From Silvanigrellales bacterium (GTDB taxonomy: Bacteria; Bdellovibrionota_B; Oligoflexia; Silvanigrellales; Silvanigrellaceae), in assembly GCA_020247005.1 (NCBI GenBank), contig JADCJN010000037.1, positions 1 through 42,158 on the forward strand: DNA of 42,158 nt. Direction: 5' to 3'. Below, piece by piece: positions 33,986-41,836 of this stretch. The translations under genes and the position numbers were made by a program. The notes under the pieces are model-generated. The model worked only from the letters and a program-made list of their open reading frames with translations, was not told the DNA's origin and searched no databases. Positions within the stretch are counted from its first letter, which is position 1, and every line of letters begins with the position of its first letter.

Positions 33986-36350
33986 GAAAGATCACACCGA
34001 TTCCGCCATTCGTCGATCCCAACGCCAGAAGCCCGTCATCGCCGACGCTCACAGTCGAAAACGTTGCGCCGTGTAATTTTTCGTTGCCAATGAGCTGCCA
34101 TGAACTGCCGCCGTCGATTGAAACGCCCAGGCCGCTGAGCGAACCCACGAGTTCCACCTGCACGAAGACAGCGCCATCGCGCGCCACGAGGTCGCCTGTT
34201 GGCCTTCCGGCAAGCATCCCCTCACTTGCAGGTGCACCCCACCTGTTGCCACCATCGGAGGAAAGCGAGAGGCCCGCGGCCGTGGAGGCAACGAGTGTCG
34301 TCCCCGACCGAACGACTCCTTTAACGTTTAGGGAAGGGAGCCCGTCCGAGACGGTCTTCGTCGTCCAGCTCGCGCCTCCGTCAGTCGACATTGCCAGGCC
34401 AGCCGGAGTGCCTGCGTAAATCGACTGTCCTTCGACGAGCACTCTGTTCACTGTGTTCGAAGGCAGACCCTGCGCGGTGGTGAGGGTCGTCCAGCTCGCT
34501 CCATCATTGGAAGAGATGGACAGTCCCGAAGTGGTTCCCAGGTAGATTTTTCCAGCAGCCAGGGAAAGGCTGAAGCTACTATTGTTCAATGAATTCGTGG
34601 GAAGCCCCGAGTTGGCGACGGTCCTCTGCGTGAACGACACACCTGCGTCGGTGGAGACGTAGAGCCCGGCGTTCGAACCTCCCACAAGCTTTGATCCCTC
34701 GCGGTCAAAAATCCCGATGTAAGACCACTTCGGAATGCCTGAGAGGAGAGTCCAGGTTCGACCGGCATCGGAACTCTTCAGGAGTCCGATGCGTGCGCCT
34801 GCGTAAAGATCGGCCCCAAAGGCGCGCGTGAAATAGATCCATCCGTCTTCGGGAGTGTCTTGGGCCGTGCGCGTCGTCCACGTGGAGCCACCATTCTGCG
34901 AAAACGCGATGCCACCCGCGGTAGCCGGGAAGGCGCCTGACAGGAAAACGGCGATGTTGCTCCCTCGGACGACAACTCCCGCAGTGTTGTAGGAGCCGAA
35001 AGTAACGGTCGTGAAGCTTGTGCCACCGTTGGTCGAAAGCGACATGGAATTGTTCGCACGCACCGCCACGAGAGTTCCCGACGCCGCGACGGAGTGAATG
35101 CTGTTGTTGGCGAGCGAGCTGTTCGCAACGGTTCGGTTGGTCCATGTCGCACCATGGTCTGTTGAGATCGCTAGGCCGACTGCGGTGGCAGCGTAAATCG
35201 TGTTTCCGTCCACAAAGACCTTGCGCACGTTGTTCGAGCCAAGGCCATTGTCTGTCGTCTTGACCGTCCAGGACGTCTGGCCCACCGCACGCAAGGCAAG
35301 TCCCGAGGCGGTGGCGGCATAGTAATGCGATGGAGCCATGTCGCCGTCCAGTTCCATAGCGACGTCCGCAATGTTGTTTGTAGGAAGAGACTGCGCGGTC
35401 GTCTCGGCGGCGAACGCAACGCCGCCGTTCTGGGAAACACCGATGCCTGACGCTGTCCCAACCAGAACGGTGGTCCCTTTCGCGGCGGTCGCTCGGACGT
35501 CGTTCGACGGAAGTGCCGAATTGAGCATTGTGAGGCGCGACCATGTAAGACCCGAATCGGAGCTGACGTTGAGTCCTTCGCTTGTCGACCCGTAGACCTT
35601 CTCACCGTCCAAAAAAAGGACCGATCGAGAAACCGACGTCAGACCGTCGACCGAACGAGTGGCGGTTTTCCAGTTGAGTCCGAAGTCAGCAGTCATCGAA
35701 ATTCCACTCACCCAACCAGACGTCCAAAATCGCCCGGTGGGTTCGAATACGCCGGATTCAAGGTGAACGGAGGGAACTCCAGTGTAGTTTGGCATTCCGG
35801 ACGACGCGTGGACGATCCGGCTCTCAGGTCTGGCTTGAACAATGGCGTCAGCCGTCACAGAACCCGCCGTCGCACGAACCGTAAAGGAGCAGTCCGTGGT
35901 CGGGAGGAGGAAAGGTGCAACCACCCCCGACGAAGGGTCGATGGCCGCCCGCCCGCATGTGTCAGAAACCATAGAGTAGGTCGCGCCCGTGGCTGTCCCC
36001 GTGACCGCGCAGGTCAGGCTGCCCTTGAACAAGGTACCGGCTGTTCCCCTAAGAGTGCTCTTGTTGCACGCGAGAAAGAGCGTGGCGGGCACCGGTGAGG
36101 GAGTGGGTGTGGTCGAGGACGCCACGGTGGCAGATGGCGTTGGAGTGGCGGGTACAATGATTCGAGAGTTCTTCACCGTTGGAGTCGGCCGGTCTGTTTT
36201 GGTCGGGACGACGTCATCAGGTGGATTCACCGAGACCTTTATTCTTTCTTTCGAGCAAGCTGACTGCAGCGTTACCAAGGCCGCCACGCCCAAACCTAGG
36301 GAGGCAGGAAGCGTGCCATTCTTTGTTATGGAGTGACGTAAACAGTGCAT
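33972..36350 (-). CDS. BNR/sortilin-type beta-propeller lipoprotein
   Basis: 792 residues from ATG 36350 (GGGAG 6 nt upstream; an in-frame start at 36383 has no good site). Lipobox LQSAC places lipid at Cys32. A Thr/Pro/Ser-rich stalk (about 45-90) precedes a Cys-containing Ig-like module (about 95-165). About ten propeller blades follow, with BNR/Asp-box-like motifs such as SSDSGLTW, STDHGATW, SQNGGSTW, STDAGVSF, SSNDGASW and STDGGASW. It is probably surface-exposed; ligand or glycan binding is possible. The gene and its flanks lie between two copies of a 29-nt repeat, suggesting it arrived as a unit. Confidence 0.85.
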   Translation of the reverse strand: MHCLRHSITKNGTLPASLGLGVAALVTLQSACSKERIKVSVNPPDDVVPTKTDRPTPTVKNSRIIVPATPTPSATVASSTTPTPSPVPATLFLACNKSTLRGTAGTLFKGSLTCAVTGTATGATYSMVSDTCGRAAIDPSSGVVAPFLLPTTDCSFTVRATAGSVTADAIVQARPESRIVHASSGMPNYTGVPSVHLESGVFEPTGRFWTSGWVSGISMTADFGLNWKTATRSVDGLTSVSRSVLFLDGEKVYGSTSEGLNVSSDSGLTWSRLTMLNSALPSNDVRATAAKGTTVLVGTASGIGVSQNGGVAFAAETTAQSLPTNNIADVAMELDGDMAPSHYYAATASGLALRAVGQTSWTVKTTDNGLGSNNVRKVFVDGNTIYAATAVGLAISTDHGATWTNRTVANSSLANNSIHSVAASGTLVAVRANNSMSLSTNGGTSFTTVTFGSYNTAGVVVRGSNIAVFLSGAFPATAGGIAFSQNGGSTWTTRTAQDTPEDGWIYFTRAFGADLYAGARIGLLKSSDAGRTWTLLSGIPKWSYIGIFDREGSKLVGGSNAGLYVSTDAGVSFTQRTVANSGLPTNSLNNSSFSLSLAAGKIYLGTTSGLSISSNDGASWTTLTTAQGLPSNTVNRVLVEGQSIYAGTPAGLAMSTDGGASWTTKTVSDGLPSLNVKGVVRSGTTLVASTAAGLSLSSDGGNRWGAPASEGMLAGRPTGDLVARDGAVFVQVELVGSLSGLGVSIDGGSSWQLIGNEKLHGATFSTVSVGDDGLLALGSTNGGIGVIFPTAP

Positions 36351-36548
36351 GGACAACTCCCGTGCAGTCTTTCTTCGATCCAAAGCGATGTATCGGCAGA
36401 TCGAGGGCAGACAGTAGGGTCAAAAATACGTCTTTGTGAAACCGTCCCACCCCCCCCAGGTACAGGTCACTGCCTTGTTGAGGCTTTCGCCCGCATTGCC
36501 ACCAAGAAGCCAGGCCGGGGGGTGTTCCGTCAAACGGGCACGAGGCGA

Positions 36549-36577
36549 GTTCTCCAGAAACGCCTCGCTTGAACTGC
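36549..36577 (+). repeat. Direct repeat copy B
   Basis: 28 of 29 bases match copy A at 33781-33809 (mismatch C for G at position 7). It forms CGAGGCG (36541-36547) to CGCCTCG (36561-36567), a 7-bp stem, and could terminate the minus-strand lipoprotein gene ending at 36595. The remainder of the gene-free stretch 36351-36594 holds a C-run at about 36447 and nothing else recognised. Confidence 0.8.
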
Positions 36578-36594
36578 TTGAGGGCAGGGAGGGG

Positions 36595-37323
36595 TCAGGG
36601 CTGCCGAGTGTGGATGAAAAGCACATCTCCTGACGTGCAGAGTTCCTGGAATTGCGCATCCCAGGGAAGGGCGAGAATCCACTCGTTGGACGCAATTTCA
36701 AACCGCAGATTTTCTCGTGTTCCTCCTGCGCTCGCCGTGCAGGCCTCTGCGGGAAGTCCGCCAAGGCGATCGATTTTCGGATCTTTTTCCGCAAGCGTCA
36801 TGCGAGTGGAAAGTGGAAAAGTAACGGCGAGAGGAAAAGTGAAGACACAGCCCGTTTCCTTGCTATCCACCCTCCACACGGTGGAGACAATTTTTTGAGA
36901 TGCCGATTCCGCGAATTCGTAAGTTTCCACCCTTTCGGAAAGCGCTGCGTTGTGCGCGGCGAGTCCGGTGCCGCCCAGGCTCGCTCGCATACAGGCCACG
37001 CGATCATGACGCCATTTGCCCAAAAGAGCATTTGGAAAAAGTGCTTTTGGAAAAAGAGCCTTTGGAAGAGGAACAACTTCAGAGTCTGGAGTCGCCGTGG
37101 TCGGTTTGTTTGAGGGGAACAAAGTGGGTTTTGGGCTTGGCAATGGGGTTCCGTCGCCAAGGGGTTCGACATCGGGAGCCGGTGGCTGCCACACGGGCTC
37201 CTTGGACTTTCTTTGCACAAAAGTGCATCCTGAAAACATCAGAACACCCAATACCATCGCCCCTTTTTTCCCGATGTTCGCCCTTTTCGGAAAAGTCAGT
37301 TGTCGAAAAAGAGCTGTCGTCAT
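36595..37323 (-). CDS. Hypothetical lipoprotein
   Basis: 242 residues from ATG 37323 (GAGG 5 nt upstream); an in-frame start at 37455 lies inside the divergent gene. Basic signal sequence and lipobox MFSGC (lipid on Cys33). A Pro/Ser/Thr linker is followed by a small degenerate repeat (LPKALFPKALFPNALLG), then a globular part beginning GKWRHDRVAC with four further Cys. The opening GxW of that part recalls lipocalin-like or META-like small beta domains, but this is not a firm assignment. It shares a 12-nt gap with the divergent barrel-like gene. Confidence 0.72.
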   Translation of the reverse strand: MTTALFRQLTFPKRANIGKKGAMVLGVLMFSGCTFVQRKSKEPVWQPPAPDVEPLGDGTPLPSPKPTLFPSNKPTTATPDSEVVPLPKALFPKALFPNALLGKWRHDRVACMRASLGGTGLAAHNAALSERVETYEFAESASQKIVSTVWRVDSKETGCVFTFPLAVTFPLSTRMTLAEKDPKIDRLGGLPAEACTASAGGTRENLRFEIASNEWILALPWDAQFQELCTSGDVLFIHTRQP

Positions 37324-37335
37324 GGGGACCTCACA

Positions 37336-38007
37336 ATGGCTGCCGTAGTGTCTCCACCCATTGAAGTTCAACAACCTGCTCCCGTCAAATCCGACACTCA
37401 GTCTGCACTTTGGAGTTCTTTTCTTCCCGATTCCTTGAGCTACATCGTTCGTCACAAAGTCCTTGGTTTCGCATTGGCGCGAGGAGTGTCGGTGGAATCT
37501 CGGTTGGAAACCGACGGGCCGGCAACATGGCTATTGAGCTGGAGTGCGTTGAAGCTTGCCCCGGTCCAGAACAAACAACCATGGGAATTTTCGTTCGGTG
37601 TGTCGCCGTATTTCAACACGTATCAGCTGAACCAAACATACGTCTTTCGTTTGCAAGGAAACGATGGAAAGGTGTTTCGTTCGCGATATGAGATAGGACA
37701 GTTCCAAGCCTATGCGTTGGCCAAAGCAGCGGGAACGTGGCGACTCCCTGGAGGGGCTCTGGAATTCGGCGTGCTGGCAGGGCCGAGTTTCATTTGGTGG
37801 GAAGACAGCTTGGGCGTGTTCGGACGAAAGCTGCAGCTCACCTGGGGGCCGTCGCTCTCGTACGTCGCGTTCTTGCCCTGGAACACTTTTCTTCGAGGGA
37901 GTTTCGAGGTTTTCAGCATTTCAAGAGGCCAGGCCATAGGAAGTTCGGCCTACCAGATTTCGAGCTACCAAGTGTCGAGCTTGGGCCTCGGTTGGCGGTT
38001 TTGGTGA
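37336..38007 (+). CDS. Beta-barrel-like protein of unknown function
   Basis: 223 residues from ATG 37336, preceded by GGGGA at 8 nt. No signal peptide is visible at this start. An upstream in-frame TTG (37300) adds only a basic dodecapeptide. The sequence is rich in alternating aromatic and polar residues (SVSPYFNTYQLNQTYVFRL-type strands) and ends in WRFW, like the aromatic C-terminus of outer-membrane barrels recognised by BAM. If it is an outer-membrane protein, the export signal is missing or non-standard, or the start is misplaced. Convergent with the DUF1801 gene. Confidence 0.62.
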   Translation: MAAVVSPPIEVQQPAPVKSDTQSALWSSFLPDSLSYIVRHKVLGFALARGVSVESRLETDGPATWLLSWSALKLAPVQNKQPWEFSFGVSPYFNTYQLNQTYVFRLQGNDGKVFRSRYEIGQFQAYALAKAAGTWRLPGGALEFGVLAGPSFIWWEDSLGVFGRKLQLTWGPSLSYVAFLPWNTFLRGSFEVFSISRGQAIGSSAYQISSYQVSSLGLGWRFW

Positions 38008-38044
38008 TTCCCATGCGCGAGTTCCAGCCCCGATGATTTGGCTT

Positions 38045-38530
38045 TCAAAGCACTTCACCGGGGAGCTTGCTCGCCTGATGAATCCAATTGACGAAGAGCT
38101 TTTCATCCAGCGGAATATTTTCGCGAACATCGAGATACCGCACGTCTTTGACTTTGGATTCGCCAGGAGGCACGGGCTGCAACGAAGTACCACGGAAGAA
38201 TGTCACTTTTACGTACTTCTCGAAACAATGAAACGAGGCGAACCAGCCCTGACCTTCCATACCATAGAACGGAGTGTTCCACTTCACCGCTTTGTGCACG
38301 TGGGGAACCGCCTTCACAATGAGGGCATCGAGCTGGCGACCCACGTCGTGTTTCCATCCCGGCATCGCCGCAATGTAGGCCTGAACGGGCGCGTCGCCAG
38401 TCCCCTTCGCGATTTGAGGGTTGCCGCCCGAAAGAAGCCGTGGTGACCCTTTCAGGTTGTCTTCAGAAGGGCTCTTGTCCAGGTTTCGCTTCGAGTTCTT
38501 GTCGTTACTCGGTTTGGCTCTTGGGTTCAC
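38045..38530 (-). CDS. DUF1801 (YdhG-like) domain protein
   Basis: 161 residues. After a charged 45-residue N-terminal extension, the DUF1801 core is clear: APVQAYIAAMPGWKHDVG, LDALIVKAVPHVHKAVKW, PFYGMEGQGWF, KYVKVTFFRG and final LPG. The fold resembles iron-chaperone or frataxin-like YdhG proteins, but the biochemical role is not established. The start is GTG 38530, overlapping the aspartokinase stop (GTGA), so it is the third gene of the receiver-aspartokinase-DUF1801 operon. Confidence 0.85.
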   Translation of the reverse strand: MNPRAKPSNDKNSKRNLDKSPSEDNLKGSPRLLSGGNPQIAKGTGDAPVQAYIAAMPGWKHDVGRQLDALIVKAVPHVHKAVKWNTPFYGMEGQGWFASFHCFEKYVKVTFFRGTSLQPVPPGESKVKDVRYLDVRENIPLDEKLFVNWIHQASKLPGEVL

Positions 38531-39390
38531 GGCGTTTGCCCCGTTGTTTCGCTCGCGTTCGTCGGACTCCCTTCGGGCTCATAAGCAGGTGTCGAAGGGG
38601 GTACGGCATCTTCAGGCGGCAGAATGAGTGTGCCTCCTTGGAAGGCGTTGGGCTGGGCTGCATGCCCGCTCTCACCTTCCGGCTGAAAGGGAAGGACGTG
38701 TAGGGGGAGTGCATTGCGTTCTGCCAGAAGCACGCAGCGGTCGTGCAATACCTGGGCACCTTTGTGCATAATGGCAAAAGCCTCGGCGTAGGTGAGGCGA
38801 GGAAAAAGGCGAGCTTCCGGATGTTTCTTTGGGTCGGCGTCAAAAATTCCCGCGACGTCTTTGTAGAATTCAACTTTGCAGGCGCCCAAAGCGACGCCAA
38901 GCGCAACGGCAGTGGTGTCGGTGCCGCCGCGTCCCAGTGTCGTGATTTCGCCTGTGGTGCTCATGCCCTGAAAGCCCGCAACAATAACAATGCTTCCTTC
39001 GTCGAGGTGGGGACGCAGACGCGTGGGTCTGACATCGACAATGCGCGCTTCGGCGTGGTGTGGCGAAGTCAGAATCCCCGACTGGCTTCCGGTGAAGCTG
39101 CGCGCGTGTACGCCCTTCGCATCGAGAGCCATGGCAAGGAGCGACATGGAGATGCGTTCACCCACGGAAACCAACATGTCCATTTCCCGGCGGGGCGGAT
39201 TTGGATGCACCCGGTGCGCGAGGGCAATGAGTTCATCGGTCGTGTCGCCCATGGCGCTGACTGCCACAATGACTCTGGGAAAGTGCACACGACGAGCCAA
39301 AACTATGTCGGCGATAGACGCAAATCGTTCAGGCGCGCTGACCGCGGCGCCGCCGAATTTGAGGACGATGGTGCCTTGGTCTCGGGTCAT
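38527..39390 (-). CDS. lysC: Aspartate kinase, catalytic domain only
   Basis: 287 residues. Aspartokinase phosphorylates aspartate, the first step toward lysine, diaminopimelate, threonine and methionine. Motifs: KFGGAAV (canonical KFGGTSV), MLVSVGERIS, TLGRGGTDTTAVALG, and YKDVAGIFDADP. The kinase domain ends near GGTLI (about residue 258) and is followed only by a Pro/Glu/Thr-rich tail. The two ACT domains that normally mediate feedback inhibition are absent. The start is probably ATG 39390; TTG 39408, overlapping the receiver-gene stop, is an alternative. A regulatory subunit encoded elsewhere, or an unregulated enzyme, are both possible. Confidence 0.85.
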   Translation of the reverse strand: MTRDQGTIVLKFGGAAVSAPERFASIADIVLARRVHFPRVIVAVSAMGDTTDELIALAHRVHPNPPRREMDMLVSVGERISMSLLAMALDAKGVHARSFTGSQSGILTSPHHAEARIVDVRPTRLRPHLDEGSIVIVAGFQGMSTTGEITTLGRGGTDTTAVALGVALGACKVEFYKDVAGIFDADPKKHPEARLFPRLTYAEAFAIMHKGAQVLHDRCVLLAERNALPLHVLPFQPEGESGHAAQPNAFQGGTLILPPEDAVPPSTPAYEPEGSPTNASETTGQTP

Positions 39391-39404
39391 GGGTGCTCTT
39401 GGGT

Positions 39405-39899
39405 TCAACCCTGCTTGAGAAGGAGATTGTTCACGGCGCGTTGGATTTCGTCAACTTCGAAGGGCTTTGTGATGTATTCGTCGCAACCGGCGTCGAAGCC
39501 GCGCCGGATGTCGTCTTCGGTTTTGTTGCCGGAAACGAAAGCCACGGGCAAGTGCTTGAGCATGGGATGAGATTTTAACAAACTGCAGAGCTCGTAACCA
39601 TCCACCCAGGGGAGGTTGATGTCGAGCAGTATGAGGTCGAGACGTGTGTCTTCAATGATTTTCGAGAGCTCCATAGCGTCCTTTGCCACAAGGACGCGGT
39701 AGTTCTCTTTTTCAAAGATGCGTTTGATCGCGTTGCGCATCACGAGTTCGTCGTCTACCACGAGAATCGTCTTCGCTTCCGTTTTGCGGGCCGCGTTCCG
39801 GTAGTCTTCGAGGCTCACGACCTTGCTTTGGGCTATGCCCTTGCGGCCAAGTTCCGCGACCTGCCTGGCAAAAGACTTGTCACCGAGTTTGCGTTTCAT
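39405..39899 (-). CDS. Single-domain response regulator (CheY-like) with N-terminal extension
   Basis: 164 residues. A 42-residue basic helical extension (MKRKLGDKSFARQVAELG) precedes a receiver domain: acidic Asp49-Asp50 (VVDDEL), phospho-acceptor Asp93 (LLDINLPWVDGYEL), Ser123 and Lys145 (YITKPFE). There is no output domain, so it acts by protein contact. It is first in an operon with aspartokinase and the DUF1801 gene; the functional link is unclear. A CGCCTC-AAC-GAGGCG hairpin (39914-39928) lies 15 nt upstream of the start. Confidence 0.9.
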   Translation of the reverse strand: MKRKLGDKSFARQVAELGRKGIAQSKVVSLEDYRNAARKTEAKTILVVDDELVMRNAIKRIFEKENYRVLVAKDAMELSKIIEDTRLDLILLDINLPWVDGYELCSLLKSHPMLKHLPVAFVSGNKTEDDIRRGFDAGCDEYITKPFEVDEIQRAVNNLLLKQG

Positions 39900-40034
39900 T
39901 CCCCACCCGTCCGCGCCTCAACGAGGCGGCTCATGGTTCGATCGGAGCCCATGGAATATTCGAAGGCATATCGGAGATTGTATCGAAGACTTGAGGCAGA
40001 CACGGGTTCGAGGCCGTCTCTTTCCGTTGAGAAT

Positions 40035-40064
40035 TTGACTGGTTTTCAACGACCGGGATATACT
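40035..40064 (+). promoter_or_regulatory. Sigma-70-type promoter of the Gld-like ABC operon
   Basis: TTGACT (40035-40040), 18-nt spacer, TATACT (40059-40064). The expected start is near 40071, with an AT-rich leader of about 65 nt and AAGGGGG before the ATG at 40136. The rest of the 236-nt divergent region holds a short hairpin (39914-39928). Confidence 0.6.
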
Positions 40065-40135
40065 CGCCCCTCAAAATTGGCGTTTTAAGAAAAGACCATC
40101 GTTCACTCTTTGTGCACTTTTTGTAAGGGGGTCGT

Positions 40136-41095
40136 ATGATTGAAGTCAAAGGCCTAGTGAAGCTCTACGGAGACCGAAAGGTGCTCCATGGGCTCGATTT
40201 TTCAGTGGGGCCTGGTCGTGTCTGTGGCTTTCTGGGGCCCAACGGCTCGGGCAAGTCCACCACCATGGACATTCTTGCAGGGCTCTTGGGGCCGTCCGAT
40301 GGTGAAGTCCGAGTCTGCGGTCACGACGTGGTCACGCACTCGAAAGAAGTGAAGGCCGTGGTGGGTTACTTGCCCGACAACCCGCCCTTGCACCGTGAAA
40401 TGAAGGTGCGCGAGTTTGTCGACTACGTCGCGCGCCTGCGCGGCCAGAAAAGCGCTGCGCGCAAGGTGGCCGTCGACAGGGTCCTGGAAGACTGCGATGT
40501 GTCGGATGTCGCCGACAGGGTCATCGGCAACCTTTCGAAAGGGTACCGCCAGCGCGTTGCGCTTTGCTCGGCTCTTGTGCACCAGCCCAAGGTGCTTATT
40601 CTTGATGAACCCACGGAGGGTCTCGACCCGAATCAAATTGTCCACATTCGGGAACTTGTGCGGAAGCTTGCAAAAGACCGCACGGTTATTCTTTCTTCGC
40701 ACATTCTTTCGGAAGTCCAGGCCACCTGCGACGACGTTATTATTATCAACCAAGGGCGCATCGCTGCGAAAACTTCGCTCACCGAAGAGGCCTCGCGCTC
40801 GCCCTCCATGTTGTTTTCGTTCCAAGGTCAAGGCTCCGACGCAGCAGCCTCGTGGTTGCGCGAAAAAAGTTACGTCACCGAAGTGCGTCCGTTTGCCGAC
40901 AAACCAGGCACGCTCGTGGTCGATTTTCTCGACGATTTCTGTCGCGAAGGGGCGGATGCCAATGTGGCGAAGCTCAACGCTTCGCTCGTTCAAGGTGGCT
41001 TTGGCGTAACGGGCATTGCCGAGCACAAAGGTGGCATCGAAGAGCTCTTCTTTCACGTCATTAAATCGCAGAACCAGGGAGGTCTCACCCCATGA
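40136..41095 (+). CDS. ABC transporter ATP-binding protein, GldA-like
   Basis: 319 residues. Walker A GPNGSGKSTT, Q-loop region VVGYLPDNPPL, signature NLSKGYRQRVALCSAL, Walker B VLILDEPTEGLDP, and switch His in ILSSHIL. The C-terminal 100 residues form the usual regulatory extension of ABC-2 exporters. YLPDNPPL and the following permease and GldG-like genes resemble the GldA component of the gliding-associated ABC system (also found outside Bacteroidota). Its stop overlaps the permease start (ATGA). Confidence 0.9.
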   Translation: MIEVKGLVKLYGDRKVLHGLDFSVGPGRVCGFLGPNGSGKSTTMDILAGLLGPSDGEVRVCGHDVVTHSKEVKAVVGYLPDNPPLHREMKVREFVDYVARLRGQKSAARKVAVDRVLEDCDVSDVADRVIGNLSKGYRQRVALCSALVHQPKVLILDEPTEGLDPNQIVHIRELVRKLAKDRTVILSSHILSEVQATCDDVIIINQGRIAAKTSLTEEASRSPSMLFSFQGQGSDAAASWLREKSYVTEVRPFADKPGTLVVDFLDDFCREGADANVAKLNASLVQGGFGVTGIAEHKGGIEELFFHVIKSQNQGGLTP

Positions 41096-41820
41096 GAGCG
41101 ACTTTGGCCATCGCGCAGCGCGATTTCAAAGGTTTCTTCGGCACGCCTGTGGGCTGGATAGCCGCGTGCATTATGTTTTTGGTCGCAGGCTTGCTGTTCT
41201 ATATTGTCACCTATGGCCTCATTACCCGTGGCCAGGCCGTCGACCCCGTGAGCGAAATTTTGGGCAGCCTCACTGGATTTCTGAACTACATCAACATTTT
41301 CATCGTTCCCATTTTCACCATGCGCGTTATGAGTGAAGAGCTTTCCCAAGGCACTTACCGCTTGCAGACGTCCGCGCCCATTTCCACCACAGAAATTGTG
41401 GCGGGGAAGTTCCTTGGCATCATGTTTTATTTCGGCGTCATCGGCTTGCTGATGCTCGTATATCCGCTCTACGTCACGCTGTTTGCTCAGCCCGACTACA
41501 AGGTGATGCTCGCCGGATGGTTGGGCCTCATGCTCAACATCGCCGCCGTCGTTTCCATTGGGCTCTTTATTGGCTCACTCACAAAGAACGCCGTCATCAG
41601 TTACCTTGGCTCCGTGTTCTTCATCATTCTATTCCTGTTCTCCGCTTATGTTCAGGGCGCGCCCGAGTGGTACCAGCGCAGCGTGAACATCTTGGAGCTT
41701 GGTAACGACCTCGTGCGAGGCATCGTGAAGACCTCGAGCCTGGCCATCTATGTGGCCATCTGTGGGCTCTTTTTGTTTCTGTCGCGGCTTGTTCTTGAAA
41801 CGAAACGCTGGAGAGTTTGA
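41092..41820 (+). CDS. ABC-2 type permease, GldF-like
   Basis: 242 residues with six predicted membrane helices (about 17-40, 58-78, 103-125, 140-165, 170-190, 215-235). The opening AIAQRDFKGFFGTPVGWIA, then EELSQGTYRLQTSAPISTTEIVAGKF, are typical of ABC-2 permeases of the GldF/NosY-like group. It forms the channel with the upstream ATPase. It is followed after 16 nt by the GldG-like gene. Confidence 0.9.
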   Translation: MRATLAIAQRDFKGFFGTPVGWIAACIMFLVAGLLFYIVTYGLITRGQAVDPVSEILGSLTGFLNYINIFIVPIFTMRVMSEELSQGTYRLQTSAPISTTEIVAGKFLGIMFYFGVIGLLMLVYPLYVTLFAQPDYKVMLAGWLGLMLNIAAVVSIGLFIGSLTKNAVISYLGSVFFIILFLFSAYVQGAPEWYQRSVNILELGNDLVRGIVKTSSLAIYVAICGLFLFLSRLVLETKRWRV

Positions 41821-41836
41821 GGGAGACGGAGGAAAC

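Noticed and set aside
33801-34076. 91-codon frame from TTG 33801, overlapping the lipB stop like the preceding gene pairs.
   Set aside because: Its composition is Arg/Ser-rich and unlike protein; another frame over the same bases has the coding signal.
38518-39408. TGAACCCAAGAGC occurs at both the DUF1801 start and the aspartokinase junction.
   Set aside because: A 13-nt match is expected by chance in a window this long; coincidence at gene junctions is not enough.
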